Positions 34,888 to 42,796 of a stretch of DNA of 64,000 nt are shown piece after piece. Every line of letters starts with the position of its first letter. The stretch's first letter is position 1. Position numbers and translations under genes: made by a program. The stretch is from positions 1 to 64,000 of the forward strand of contig CAJQNB010000069.1 of assembly GCA_905479575.1 (NCBI GenBank), in the 5' to 3' direction. The notes under the pieces are model-generated. The model was not told the origin of the DNA, searched no databases, and worked only from the letters and a program-made list of their open reading frames with translations. The stretch is from an uncultured Pseudophaeobacter sp. (lineage in GTDB: Bacteria; Pseudomonadota; Alphaproteobacteria; Rhodobacterales; Rhodobacteraceae).

Positions 34888-34901
34888 TTGGGAGAGTCGC
34901 C

Positions 34902-35429
34902 ATGAGTTTCATTCGTCCCGAGGCCCGCGTGGCGCTGTGGCGCTGGCGCGAGCTGATTGTCGCCACGCTGATGCTGCTGGTGGGGCTGAAATGGGCCTTT
35001 ACCTCCTTTGGGGTGACGGCAGCCACCGGTTGGGCGCTGGTGGTGGTGGGGCTGGTCATTGCTGTCATCGGCGCTCAGCGGTTGCGCTTTCGCCTCGGCG
35101 CGGGTGGTCCCGGCGTGGTGCAGGTGGACGAGGGGCAGATTGCCTATTTTGGCCCGCTCACCGGGGGCGCCGTTGCGGCGTCTGAGCTGCAATGCCTGCG
35201 GCTCGATCATACCGCCAAACCGCCCCATTGGGTGTTGGAGCAAGACGGCCAGCCAGCCTTGTCCATCCCGGTCAACGCCGCTGGCAATGAGGCGCTGTTT
35301 GATGTCTTTGCCGCGCTGCCGGGGCTCAAGACAGAACGCATGCTGAGCGAGCTGCGACGCCAGGGGCCTCACCAGGTCGTGATCTGGGAACGCAGCCCAA
35401 GCCGCCCGCCTCTGCACAGGCTGCATTGA
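34902..35429 (+). CDS. Conserved membrane protein of unknown function
   Basis: This 175-aa protein has two adjacent N-terminal membrane helices at about 17-35 (LIVATLMLLVGLKWAFTSF) and 41-60 (GWALVVVGLVIAVIGAQRL), followed by a soluble beta-rich domain (VVQVDEGQIAYFGPLTGGAVAASELQCLRL) resembling PH-like or DUF domains behind a hairpin anchor. GGGAGAG precedes the ATG. It lies between the GNAT gene and gshA on the same strand. Confidence 0.8.
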   Translation: MSFIRPEARVALWRWRELIVATLMLLVGLKWAFTSFGVTAATGWALVVVGLVIAVIGAQRLRFRLGAGGPGVVQVDEGQIAYFGPLTGGAVAASELQCLRLDHTAKPPHWVLEQDGQPALSIPVNAAGNEALFDVFAALPGLKTERMLSELRRQGPHQVVIWERSPSRPPLHRLH

Positions 35430-35493
35430 CACCGGGAACGATTCCGCTCACCACTGATTTCCCAAACCAACCCAACAGGACGGAGTGCCCGGC

Positions 35494-36864
35494 ATGTCCA
35501 TTCCCCAGTCCGGCGGCGGACCCATTGAGCGCCACGAAGATCTGGCTGAGTATCTGGCCAGTGGCTGCAAGCCACGCGATGCCTGGCGCATCGGCACCGA
35601 GCACGAGAAGTTCGGCTATTGCAAAGACACGCTAAAGCCGCTGCCCTTTGAGGGGGAGCGCTCGATTGTGGCGGTGCTGCAGGGGCTGCGCGACAGCTAT
35701 GGCTGGTCTGAGGTCACCGAAGGCGGCAAGCTGATCGGGCTGGAAAAAGACGGCGCCAATGTGAGCCTCGAGCCGGGCGGTGCCCTGGAGCTGTCAGGCG
35801 CGCCGCTGGAGACCATTCACGAGACCTGCGACGAGGTGAACACCCATCTGCGCGAGGTCAAGGATATCTCGGACAAGATTGGCGTTGGCTTTATCGGTCT
35901 GGGGGCAGCCCCGATCTGGTCCCATGACGAAATGCCGCTGATGCCCAAGGGCCGTTACCGGCTGATGAATGACTACATGGCCAAGGTTGGCACCATGGGC
36001 CGCGACATGATGCGCCGCACCACCACGGTGCAGGTCAATATCGACTTTGGCTCCGAGGCAGACATGGTGCAGAAGCTGCGCGTTGCCCTGGCGCTGCAGC
36101 CGGTGGCCACCGCACTGTTTGCCAATTCGCCCTTCTTTGAGGGCAAGCCCAACGGTCATAAGAGCTGGCGCAGCAAGATCTGGCGGCATCTGGACGACAG
36201 CCGCACCGGCATGTTGCCCTTTGTCTTTGACGAAGGCTTTGGCTTTGAATCTTATGTGCAATATGCGCTCGATGTGCCGATGTATTTTGTCTACCGCGAC
36301 GGCGAATATATCAATGCGCTGGGCATGTCTTTCCGCGACTTCCTGCAGGGCAAACTGCCAGCCCTGCCCGGTGAAACCCCCACCATGTCCGACTGGGCGG
36401 ATCATCTGACCACCGCCTTCCCCGAGGCGCGGATCAAGAAATACATGGAAATGCGCGGCGCCGATGGTGGCCCCTGGCGGCGTCTTTGTGCCCTGCCGGC
36501 CTTTTGGGTGGGCCTGACCTATGACCAAAGTGCGCTGGATGCGGCCTGGGATCTGGTCAAGGGCTGGGACGCCGAGACCCGCGAAGAGTTGCGGGTTGCG
36601 GCCTCCCGCGACGGGTTGCAGGCCGAGGTCAACGGCATCAAGATGCATGATCTGGCCCGCGAAGTGGTGACGATTTCAAACTCCGGCCTGAAAAACCGCG
36701 CCCGTCCCGGCGCTGGTGGCTTGGTGCCCGATGAGACCCATTTCCTCAACGCGTTGAAAGACAGTCTGGACAGCGGCAAAGTGCCAGCTGATGAGCTGCT
36801 GGAGCGCTATCATGGTGATTGGAATGGCGATCTGACCCGGATCTACGCCGACTACAGCTACTAA
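35494..36864 (+). CDS. gshA: Glutamate-cysteine ligase, plant/alphaproteobacterial type
   Basis: GshA makes gamma-glutamylcysteine, the first step of glutathione synthesis. The 456-aa protein belongs to the plant-type class, with RIGTEHEKFGY near the N-terminus, ANVSLEPGGALELSGAPLETIHETC, MGRDMMRRTTTVQVNIDF, NSPFFEGKPNG and the C-terminal RARPGAGGLVPDETHFL. The class is redox-regulated by disulfides in plants. ATG 35494 follows GGACGGAGTG; a GTG three codons earlier is possible. A clear terminator follows at 36880-36911. Confidence 0.96.
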   Translation: MSIPQSGGGPIERHEDLAEYLASGCKPRDAWRIGTEHEKFGYCKDTLKPLPFEGERSIVAVLQGLRDSYGWSEVTEGGKLIGLEKDGANVSLEPGGALELSGAPLETIHETCDEVNTHLREVKDISDKIGVGFIGLGAAPIWSHDEMPLMPKGRYRLMNDYMAKVGTMGRDMMRRTTTVQVNIDFGSEADMVQKLRVALALQPVATALFANSPFFEGKPNGHKSWRSKIWRHLDDSRTGMLPFVFDEGFGFESYVQYALDVPMYFVYRDGEYINALGMSFRDFLQGKLPALPGETPTMSDWADHLTTAFPEARIKKYMEMRGADGGPWRRLCALPAFWVGLTYDQSALDAAWDLVKGWDAETREELRVAASRDGLQAEVNGIKMHDLAREVVTISNSGLKNRARPGAGGLVPDETHFLNALKDSLDSGKVPADELLERYHGDWNGDLTRIYADYSY

Positions 36865-36879
36865 ATAGAGACCAAACGA

Positions 36880-36911
36880 CAAAAGGGGGCGCCGCTGAGA
36901 CGCCCCTTTTT
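36880..36911 (+). terminator. Rho-independent terminator after gshA
   Basis: AAAAGGGGGCG (36881-36891) pairs with CGCCCCTTTTT (36901-36911) around a 9-base loop, 17 bases after the gshA stop, with the T-run at the end. Reading from the other side it can also stop the converging membrane-protein operon. Confidence 0.85.
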
Positions 36912-36927
36912 CTTGCTGCTGTTGATC

Positions 36928-37299
36928 CTAGGCGGCGCTTGCCAATGGATCGGGGGTGGTGGGGGCCGCGTGTGGCGGGGTCAGGGCTTCGCGGACGACG
37001 GCCCGCAGGGTTGCTACCGCGTGACCAAAGCCGAGGCCGAGGCAGAGGGCTGCAAAGCCCAGGGCGGGCAGGACACCAATGACGCCCATATCCATAAGCG
37101 GAATGGTGGAGCCTACCAAGGCGACGCCGCCAAATCCGATCATCCCATAGCCGGTGGCGATGGTGACCGCCGCAGCCCTGGCGGCGCGGCCAGAGGCGGG
37201 GCAGTCCCCAAGTAATTTTCCGATCTTCAGGATCATGAGCGCCATTGCGGTGACCATGACAAGGCCGAGGCCGATGTAGAGGCTGATGTGAAGAAGCAT
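36928..37299 (-). CDS. Small polytopic membrane protein, unknown function
   Basis: This 123-aa protein begins MLLHISLYIGLGLVMVTAMAL and has three to four hydrophobic segments (4-26; IATGYGMIGFGGVALVGSTIP; MGVIGVLPALGFAALCLGLGFGHAV). The C-terminus is a Pro/Ala-rich tail. The ATG at 37299 is preceded by AAGGACC. It lies 19 bases downstream of another small membrane protein gene in the same direction, and both probably belong to the unit of the GbsR-like regulator, whose operator motif overlaps the start of the upstream gene. Confidence 0.78.
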   Translation of the reverse strand: MLLHISLYIGLGLVMVTAMALMILKIGKLLGDCPASGRAARAAAVTIATGYGMIGFGGVALVGSTIPLMDMGVIGVLPALGFAALCLGLGFGHAVATLRAVVREALTPPHAAPTTPDPLASAA

Positions 37300-37318
37300 G
37301 GGTAAGGTCCTTTCAAAG

Positions 37319-37756
37319 TCAGATGGTTTGTTTGTAGAAATCGCGTTCAAATCTGCCATAGATATAGCCACTGACCGCGCCCCAAATAGGCGCGAAGGCG
37401 CTGCCGAATATGAGGAAAAAGCCGGGAATGCGTTGGTTTGTGTCGGTTAGAGCGGTGAAGAAGAGCATCGGCAGACAGAGTAAAACAAAGCTGGTGAAGG
37501 CCAGCATGGCCCATCTGCCTGACGTTACTGTGTTGCGGCGCATGTCGACCAGCAGCACCGGAATGCCAATGAGCAGATAAAGCGGGCCACCGAACACCAC
37601 TGCCATGACGGGGATGGCCAACAGAGGCGCGCCAATTGTTGCCACAACCAGCGGGCCGCCAACAATCGCCAGGGCAAAGGCAACCGGGTCCACCAGCTGT
37701 GTTGGGGCTGTTGCTTTGGGGAATAAGATGCATGAACTTGCAGTTATTTCTGTCAT
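37319..37756 (-). CDS. Small polytopic membrane protein, unknown function
   Basis: This 145-aa protein has four predicted membrane segments (VDPVAFALAIVGGPLVVATIG; LLAIPVMAVVFGGPLYLLIGIPVLL; WAMLAFTSFVLLCLPMLFFTAL; IPGFFLIFGSAFAPIWGAVSGYI). It has no recognised domain. The start codon lies inside an 18-base motif shared with the regulator's own promoter (37747-37764), so it is likely controlled by the GbsR-like protein. Base composition is lower in GC than the neighbours. Confidence 0.78.
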   Translation of the reverse strand: MTEITASSCILFPKATAPTQLVDPVAFALAIVGGPLVVATIGAPLLAIPVMAVVFGGPLYLLIGIPVLLVDMRRNTVTSGRWAMLAFTSFVLLCLPMLFFTALTDTNQRIPGFFLIFGSAFAPIWGAVSGYIYGRFERDFYKQTI

Positions 37757-37764
37757 TTGTGAAA
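37747..37764. promoter_or_regulatory. Operator motif 2 of the GbsR-like regulator
   Basis: TTTCTGTCATTTGTGAAA matches 15 of 18 positions of the perfect palindrome at 38346-38363 read on the opposite strand (TTTCTGTCATTACAGAAA). With flanks, 14 consecutive bases (TTATTTCTGTCATT) are identical. It overlaps the start codon of the minus-strand membrane-protein gene, a position suited to repression. Confidence 0.6.
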
Positions 37765-37792
37765 TCTCAGGGTAAAATTTTTTGCGCCAGAT

Positions 37793-38329
37793 TTAGTCCT
37801 TGGGTTTTCCCCCTGGCAGGAAACGCACCAGCTTGGCGCCGAGTTTCAGCACTGCCAGATGCACGGATCGGGGCAGGCGGGCAAAATCGACATACCAGTC
37901 GTCAAACATCTGCATCACCCGCAGGGTCTCGCCCATGCGGTCCTTGACCACCGCAGGGGTTTTGTCCGTTTCGGCCTCTTGCATCACCGCGTCCAGCGCC
38001 CGCAGGGTAGGGGCAAATTCGCGCTCGCGCCGGGCCTTGATCACTGCATCAACCAGATCAAACATGTCGCGGATCGAGGTGAAGTGATCGCGTCGGTCGC
38101 CCAGCTGACGTGATGCCTTGACCAGCCCCTGGGACTGCAGCTCTTTCAGCCCGTTGGAGACATTGGAGCGCGCCAGGTTCAGCGTCTCGCAGATCTCATC
38201 GGCGGTCATGGCGTCGGGGGAGATATGCAGCAGCGCGTGGATCTGCGCCACCGAGCGGTTGACCCCCCATTTGGAGCCCATCTCTCCCCAGTGGAGGATA
38301 AAGTTCTGCATGGCGGGGGTGAGGTTCAT
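37793..38329 (-). CDS. GbsR/MarR-type winged-helix transcriptional regulator
   Basis: This 178-aa protein has a winged helix-turn-helix at about 25-85 (NRSVAQIHALLHISPDAMTADEICETLNLARSNVSNGLKELQSQGLVKASRQLGDRRDHFTS-type content) and a helical C-terminal dimerisation part, typical of the GbsR family related to MarR. Its promoter region carries a perfect palindrome (38346-38363), so it is probably autoregulated. A related motif lies at the downstream membrane-protein operon. The inducer is unknown; the choline/betaine role of B. subtilis GbsR cannot be assumed. Confidence 0.88.
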   Translation of the reverse strand: MNLTPAMQNFILHWGEMGSKWGVNRSVAQIHALLHISPDAMTADEICETLNLARSNVSNGLKELQSQGLVKASRQLGDRRDHFTSIRDMFDLVDAVIKARREREFAPTLRALDAVMQEAETDKTPAVVKDRMGETLRVMQMFDDWYVDFARLPRSVHLAVLKLGAKLVRFLPGGKPKD

Positions 38330-38345
38330 TTTTCAGTTCCTGTAC

Positions 38346-38363
38346 TTTCTGTAATGACAGAAA
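38346..38363. promoter_or_regulatory. Operator motif 1 (perfect palindrome) of the GbsR-like regulator
   Basis: TTTCTGT (38346-38352)-AATG-ACAGAAA (38357-38363) is a perfect 7-bp inverted repeat in the 130-base gap between the regulator gene (start 38329) and the divergent membrane-protein gene (start 38460). A close second copy lies at 37747-37764. The position suggests autoregulation and control of the divergent gene. Confidence 0.65.
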
Positions 38364-38459
38364 TAAATGGAAGATCGAGTCGCGTCAAGCATTTTTTCTT
38401 GATTGCGGGGGCGCGCAGCTTGCACAGTGGTGGATATTTTTAATCTGGGAGTTTGGGAA

Positions 38460-38717
38460 ATGCGTGATCTGTTTATAGGACTATTTGAGAAACTCGTCGG
38501 CGCTGTCGTGATCCTGCTGTGCCTTGGGGTTCTGATCGCTGCGGGCGCGGCCCTTGTGGCACCTGGGCCAAATGGCGGTTTGCTGCCGGCGCTGGCAATC
38601 CTCGTGGGGGGATCAATCTATGCCATTTTGATGGGCGGGATGATGTATCTGTTTTTGGGCGTCTACCACAACACCAAACGTACGGCTGAGGCGATCGAGG
38701 CGCTTGCCAAACGCTGA
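38460..38717 (+). CDS. Small membrane protein, unknown function
   Basis: This 85-aa protein reads MRDLFIGLFEKLVGAVVILLCLGVLIAAGAALVAP then a second hydrophobic segment (LLPALAILVGGSIYAILMGGMMYLFLG) and a short charged tail (NTKRTAEAIEALAKR). Two membrane helices with a Gly/Pro turn. It is divergent from the GbsR-like regulator and downstream of its operator. The ATG at 38460 follows a GGGAGTTTGGG stretch. It ends at a bidirectional terminator. Confidence 0.75.
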   Translation: MRDLFIGLFEKLVGAVVILLCLGVLIAAGAALVAPGPNGGLLPALAILVGGSIYAILMGGMMYLFLGVYHNTKRTAEAIEALAKR

Positions 38718-38732
38718 TTTGAACCAAAACAA

Positions 38733-38762
38733 AACCGGCGAAGCCTTTAGGCGTCGCCGGTT
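38733..38762. terminator. Bidirectional terminator
   Basis: AACCGGCGA (38733-38741) and TCGCCGGTT (38754-38762) are perfectly complementary, and the stem continues inward with GCC-TTTA-GGC. It lies 15 bases past the small membrane protein gene and 38 bases from the end of the converging YHS gene, so it serves both. Confidence 0.75.
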
Positions 38763-38800
38763 CCACATTTTACCAGTTCAGGAAAATACCTGTGATTGGC

Positions 38801-39274
38801 TTACTGCTGCAGGGCTGCAGGCTCGATGTCTGCAATGTTTGCCCAGTGGCCGTTGGCGTCCTGGACAAAGCCTGGGATATTGCCTTCCCAGCGTTCCTGA
38901 GTGTCCTTGGACAGGTTCAGGTACAGTGTGTTGTCGACGATTTTCCAGTAGGTTGGGTCGCCGTCGAATTTAAAGCCCATGGCGGCGCCAAAGGCGCAGT
39001 AGCCGCCATATGCGGGCAGATATGCTTCGGGGTTGGCCTCAAACTGCGCTTTGTGCTCTTCGGAGGCAAAGCGGTAGGTCGCGTCATTAAAAACAGTTGT
39101 GATTTTGTAGCTGCCTTTGGCGGGGGCGCCGTCGGTGAAATAGGCGACGGGGTCGTAGCCCTGCATGGCAAGACCGGTGGAGGATGCGTTCAGCTCAACG
39201 CCTGCGGCCAATGCCGAAGTTGCCATTGCAACGGAAAGTGCCACGCCGCTCAGCAGGGATTTAAATGTGTTCAT
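38801..39274 (-). CDS. Exported YHS domain-containing protein
   Basis: This 157-aa protein has a cleavable Sec signal (about 1-23, MNTFKSLLSGVALSVAMATSALA) and a YHS-like domain: AMQGYDPVAYFTDGAPAKGSYKITTVFNDATYRFASEEHKAQFEANPEAYLPAYGGYCAFGAAMGFKFDGDP-type content. The segment GYDPVAYF and the GGYCAFG Cys resemble metal-binding YHS proteins found near copper or iron systems, but no metal genes are adjacent. Periplasmic. It ends at the shared terminator at 38733-38762. Confidence 0.88.
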   Translation of the reverse strand: MNTFKSLLSGVALSVAMATSALAAGVELNASSTGLAMQGYDPVAYFTDGAPAKGSYKITTVFNDATYRFASEEHKAQFEANPEAYLPAYGGYCAFGAAMGFKFDGDPTYWKIVDNTLYLNLSKDTQERWEGNIPGFVQDANGHWANIADIEPAALQQ

Positions 39275-39397
39275 CAGATCGTTCCTTTTCCTGTCCAGTC
39301 AGGGGCTGCTTTAGCGGCTGACCGGCACGTATGAGATTTGTATGATCGCCTGTCTGGCTGTCATGGACCCCATGTGGAGAGGGGGTCGATCACGTTC

Positions 39398-39416
39398 AAT
39401 CAAACTGTTTTTGATT
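39398..39416 (+). terminator. Inverted repeat in the 272-base gap before the exported-protein gene
   Basis: AATCAAA (39398-39404)-N5-TTTGATT (39410-39416) is a perfect 7-bp repeat. A second repeat, ATGCGC-N7-GCGCAT, lies at 39446-39464. They sit between divergent genes, so either could be an operator rather than a terminator; I cannot distinguish. Confidence 0.35.
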
Positions 39417-39546
39417 GCGCATATGCTCAGAACTGCTGTGCGTGGATGCGCAGACCTGGCGCATCACAATATGCGGAGGTCCTTATTTTGCTGACAAATT
39501 GCCAGGGGTGCGGCACAGTAAAGCCAGTGTGCAGGAGGAATTCGCG

Positions 39547-39897
39547 ATGAATGTTTTTTGGTCACGCCGGGTGGTGATTGCCGGACTATTTGCATCCACT
39601 CTCTTGGCAGCGGGCGGCGCCCTGGCCCAAAGCGTTACGGGGCTGTACCGGGCAGAGGGGCGCAACCCCGATGGCAGCAGCTATAGTGGCACAGTGCAGA
39701 TCCGCGACAGCAAGGGGGTGATCAAGGTGAATTGGCAGGTCGGCAGCCAAAGCTATTCTGGCAGCGGCACCCGCAGTGGCGATGTGATTTGGGTCGATTG
39801 GGGGGATCAGTATCCGGTTGTCTATGTGCGCATGCCCAGCGGCGAGCTACACGGCACCTGGGCCAATGGCCGCGGTCTGGAACGGCTCATCCCCTAA
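39547..39897 (+). CDS. Small exported protein of unknown function
   Basis: This 116-aa protein has a signal peptide with a clear cleavage region (MNVFWSRRVVIAGLFASTLLAAGGALAQ) and a mature domain of about 88 residues rich in Gly, Ser and aromatic residues (YRAEGRNPDGSSYSGTVQIRDSKGVIKVNWQVGSQSYSG-type beta strands), suggesting a small beta-barrel or sandwich in the periplasm. A very strong AGGAGGA ribosome site precedes the ATG, so it should be well expressed. Confidence 0.82.
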   Translation: MNVFWSRRVVIAGLFASTLLAAGGALAQSVTGLYRAEGRNPDGSSYSGTVQIRDSKGVIKVNWQVGSQSYSGSGTRSGDVIWVDWGDQYPVVYVRMPSGELHGTWANGRGLERLIP

Positions 39898-39946
39898 CGC
39901 CGCAGGCGCGGCATTAGGATGGCGCTAAGCGGCGGCGGACATCAGG

Positions 39947-40552
39947 CTATTTCTGCCCGATACGTGGCTCATTCCCCGAGATCAGCCGGTTGATATTGCC
40001 TCCATGGCGCCAGAACACCAGGGCCGTCAGCAAAACCGCAAGCAGGATCACCGACGGATAGCCCATCAGGTAACACCAAAGCGGTGCAGACAGAGCTGCA
40101 ATCAGGGCGCTCAGAGAGGAGATCCGGCTGATGGCGGCACTGGCCACCCAGATCAGGCAGCAGGCGATGCCGACGGGCCAGGCCAGTGCCAACATCAGCC
40201 CCAGGAAGGTTGCTACCCCCTTGCCACCCTGGAATTTCAACCAAACCGGAAAGCAATGGCCGAGGAAGGCCGTGAGCCCAGCCAGTTGCGCCGCATCTTC
40301 GCCTGCCAGAAAACGCGCCAACAGCACCGCCGCCGCGCCCTTGCCGCCATCCAGGATCAGCGTCGCTGCCGCGGCGGCTTTGCTGCCGGTGCGCAGCACG
40401 TTGGTGGTGCCAATATTGCCCGAGCCTATCTCGCGCAGGTTTCCCAGCCCCATTGCCTTGGTCAAAACCAGACCAAAGGGGATCGACCCCAGCAGATAGC
40501 CAATCACGGCCCAAAGCAACAGGATGGTGGCGGCACTTTCGATCAGGGGCAT
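39947..40552 (-). CDS. plsY: Glycerol-3-phosphate acyltransferase PlsY
   Basis: PlsY transfers acyl from acyl-phosphate to glycerol-3-phosphate, the first step of phospholipid synthesis. The 201-aa inner-membrane protein has motif 1 GYLLGSIPFGLVL, the GSGNIGTTNVLRTGSKAAA motif 2 and the HCFPVWLKFQGGKGVATFLG motif 3. Five membrane segments are expected. Its start overlaps the stop of the dihydroorotase-like gene by one base, so it is the last gene of the pyrB operon. Confidence 0.95.
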   Translation of the reverse strand: MPLIESAATILLLWAVIGYLLGSIPFGLVLTKAMGLGNLREIGSGNIGTTNVLRTGSKAAAAATLILDGGKGAAAVLLARFLAGEDAAQLAGLTAFLGHCFPVWLKFQGGKGVATFLGLMLALAWPVGIACCLIWVASAAISRISSLSALIAALSAPLWCYLMGYPSVILLAVLLTALVFWRHGGNINRLISGNEPRIGQK

Positions 40553-41862
40553 CAGTCTCTCCGGTATACCGGCGTACCGGTGACATAGGTTGCCAGCACT
40601 CTGCCCTGCATCCGCTGCCCATCATAGGGCGTATTTTGCGATTTTGACTTCAGCTGGAAGCGATCCATTACAAACGGCATGTCGGGATCAAACAGCACCA
40701 GATCCGCCGGCGCCCCGGCGCTGAGCCGACCCGAGGCCAGCCCCAGCCGTTTGGCCGGGTTCAGCGCCATGGCGCGAAACAGTGTTGGCAGGTCCATGAG
40801 TTCTGCGTGATACAGCCGCATTGCGGCCGGCAGCAGGGTTTCCAGCGCCACGGCACCCGCGGCGGCTTCCTCAAAGGGCAGGCGTTTGCTTTCTTCATCC
40901 TGCGGCGTGTGCATCGAGGAAATCGTGTCGATCAGCCCGCTGCGCACCGCCTCGGCCACCGCAAGCCGGTCGTCTTCTGATCGCAACGGCGGTTTCACCT
41001 TAAAGAAGGTGCGATAGTCGGCCACGTCCAGCTCGTTCAGGGTCAGATGGTGGATCGAGGTGCCGGCGGTGATGTCCAGCCCATTTGCCTTGGCCCGTTC
41101 CAGCGCGGGCAGGGCGCGGGCGGTGGTGATCTGATCGGCGTGATATTTGGCGCCAGTCATTTCCAGCAGCGCAATGTCGCGGTCCAGCCCCATGCGTTCC
41201 GCCATCGGCGACACCGCAGGCAGCCCCCGCAGGGCGGCAAACTTGCCCGATGTTGCGGCAGCCCCGGCGCTGAGCAGGGGTTCTTGCGGGTGGGCAATCA
41301 CCAATGCCCCGCAAGAGCGCGCATAGGTCAGGGCGCGGGAAAACACCTTGGTATTGCTGACCACATGGTCGCAGTCGGAAAAGGCCACCGCACCGGCATC
41401 CATCAGAAAACCAATCTCGGTCATCTCGCGCCCTTCGCGCCCCTTGGTCAGGGCTGCCATGGGCAGCACATGCACCGGTGCGTCGGCCTGGGCGCGGCGG
41501 GTGACAAATTCCAGGGTTTCCGGGCTGTCGATGCTCGGTGTGGTATCGGGACGGGTGACAATGGTGGTCACTCCGCCAGCGGCGGCGGCGAGGCCAGCGG
41601 TCTTGTAGCTTTCCTTGTGGCGCTCGCCCGGCTCGCAGACCTTGACGCCGATATCGACAATGCCAGGCGCCAGACATTTGCCCTCACAGTCGATGATTTC
41701 GGCACTGTCGGCGTCAATGTTTCGCGCACGAAACAGTTGCGCGGGCTCCGTACCCTCGGGCAGGAGTTCGGCAATCTTACCATCCTGAACCAGCAGCCCC
41801 CCCAGGCTATCGGTGCCAGCTTCGGGGTCAATCAGGCGGGCATTGATAAAGAAAAGGGTCAT
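40552..41862 (-). CDS. pyrC: Dihydroorotase homologue lacking catalytic residues (PyrC'/PyrX type)
   Basis: The 436-aa protein has the full amidohydrolase fold of a type I dihydroorotase, but the zinc-site motif HxH after PGxxD is G72-V-K74 (PGIVDIGVKVCEPG). The bridging-residue region reads FSDCDH, the third ligand segment HCED is HPQE, and the catalytic Asp of ATDHAPH is Met317 (SSMHTPQ). It therefore should not hydrolyse dihydroorotate. Inactive homologues (PyrC' in Pseudomonas) form the scaffold of the aspartate transcarbamoylase complex, and pyrB is in the same operon here. A true DHOase must be elsewhere in the genome. Confidence 0.88.
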   Translation of the reverse strand: MTLFFINARLIDPEAGTDSLGGLLVQDGKIAELLPEGTEPAQLFRARNIDADSAEIIDCEGKCLAPGIVDIGVKVCEPGERHKESYKTAGLAAAAGGVTTIVTRPDTTPSIDSPETLEFVTRRAQADAPVHVLPMAALTKGREGREMTEIGFLMDAGAVAFSDCDHVVSNTKVFSRALTYARSCGALVIAHPQEPLLSAGAAATSGKFAALRGLPAVSPMAERMGLDRDIALLEMTGAKYHADQITTARALPALERAKANGLDITAGTSIHHLTLNELDVADYRTFFKVKPPLRSEDDRLAVAEAVRSGLIDTISSMHTPQDEESKRLPFEEAAAGAVALETLLPAAMRLYHAELMDLPTLFRAMALNPAKRLGLASGRLSAGAPADLVLFDPDMPFVMDRFQLKSKSQNTPYDGQRMQGRVLATYVTGTPVYRRD

Positions 41863-42254
41863 GCAACGGGCCTTTCGATAGCGTGATTTAGGGCAGCGAC
41901 GGTGGTGCTGGGCGACGATTGATACTTGATCAGATGCTTGTCACCGCCCTTGGTGATCACCTGCACGTAGGATCCCATGGTCTTGACCGCTGCGATCTGA
42001 TCCAGCGGCACACGGCGCTCGGCGGGGCCGGTTAGCACGCCGTCAGAGATCCGCCAGATCACGGCCAGTTCTTCGCTCATCATGTACCAGCCGCGCAGTC
42101 CGATGGCGCCCAGCCCGCCGATGGCTCCGGTCCAGACATGGGGATTGCCAACGGCCCAAAGAATGACCATCCCGGCCACCATGGCAATCGCTGCCATCCA
42201 GGCATGGGCGGTGATATAGGCGCTGCGGTTGGGGGTGAATTCGATCACAGTCAT
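41859..42254 (-). CDS. Membrane protein with a bacterial PH-like domain
   Basis: This 131-aa protein has an N-terminal strand (MTVIEFTPNRSAYITAHAW), two membrane helices (about 18-38 WMAAIAMVAGMVILWAVG; 44-60 WTGAIGGLGAIGLRGWYMM) and a C-terminal beta-rich segment EELAVIWRISDGVLTGPAERRVPLDQIAAVKTMGSYVQVITKGG typical of bPH domains. Its stop overlaps the pyrC-homologue start by 4 bases (ATGA). Its place inside the pyrB operon suggests a link to that complex, but no function is known. Confidence 0.8.
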   Translation of the reverse strand: MTVIEFTPNRSAYITAHAWMAAIAMVAGMVILWAVGNPHVWTGAIGGLGAIGLRGWYMMSEELAVIWRISDGVLTGPAERRVPLDQIAAVKTMGSYVQVITKGGDKHLIKYQSSPSTTVAALNHAIERPVA

Positions 42255-42255
42255 C

Positions 42256-42792
42256 TCAAAACACCAGAACATAGAGGGTGAGGACAATAAGCAGCATCAC
42301 CACGGTAAAAAGGCTGGCGCCAATGCGCCGGGCGGCAGCGCGGGTGTCGCGCGGCGAAGGTCTGGCACCAGTGTAGAGCTTGCTGCTCTCAGGCGCAGGC
42401 TGGGGCGGGGCGCTCCAGCTGATTGGCCGCTCACCGTAGCTGGCGACATGGGTGATCTGGCTGGAGAGCGTCAGGCGGCGGGCGGCACCCCCAAAGGCGC
42501 GCGAGCGTAGCAGCAGCACATGGCCCTGCAATGCGGCGAGCCGCTCCCGGTCCGGGGTGATCTCAGTCTCGGCAATGCCGCAGCCCTGGATGAGATAGCC
42601 CGCCAGCCCCAGCTCTTCGAGGTCCGAGACCGGGAAGATCTCAACATTGTCCAGGTCAATCTCATCAATTCCCAGCACCTGAGCCAGGGCACCGGGTTCG
42701 CGTAAAAAGCGCGCCTGTTCGGGCGCCATGTCCAGGTTAAAAACCCGAATCACGCCACGCTCTTCGGCTGGAATTTCGATCACACCTTGCAC
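42256..42792 (-). CDS. Tail-anchored protein of unknown function in the pyrB operon
   Basis: This 178-aa protein starts from GTG (42792), four bases after the pyrB stop. The N-terminal 115 residues form a soluble acidic domain (VFNLDMAPEQARFLREPGALAQVLGIDEIDLDNVEIFPV-type content, GYLIQGCGIAETEI). A Pro-rich linker follows (PPQPAPESSKLYTGARPSPRD), and the last 20 residues (LFTVVMLLIVLTLYVLVF) are a C-terminal membrane anchor. I do not recognise a domain. In related genomes such neighbours are sometimes named after aspartate carbamoyltransferase because of position. Confidence 0.8.
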   Translation of the reverse strand: MQGVIEIPAEERGVIRVFNLDMAPEQARFLREPGALAQVLGIDEIDLDNVEIFPVSDLEELGLAGYLIQGCGIAETEITPDRERLAALQGHVLLLRSRAFGGAARRLTLSSQITHVASYGERPISWSAPPQPAPESSKLYTGARPSPRDTRAAARRIGASLFTVVMLLIVLTLYVLVF

Positions 42793-42796
42793 AGGA

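Noticed and set aside
38354-38443. 30-codon frame starting at the ATG inside operator 1
   Set aside because: The start reads MTEI like the membrane protein at 37756, but this follows from the shared operator sequence; the rest has no resemblance and no ribosome site.
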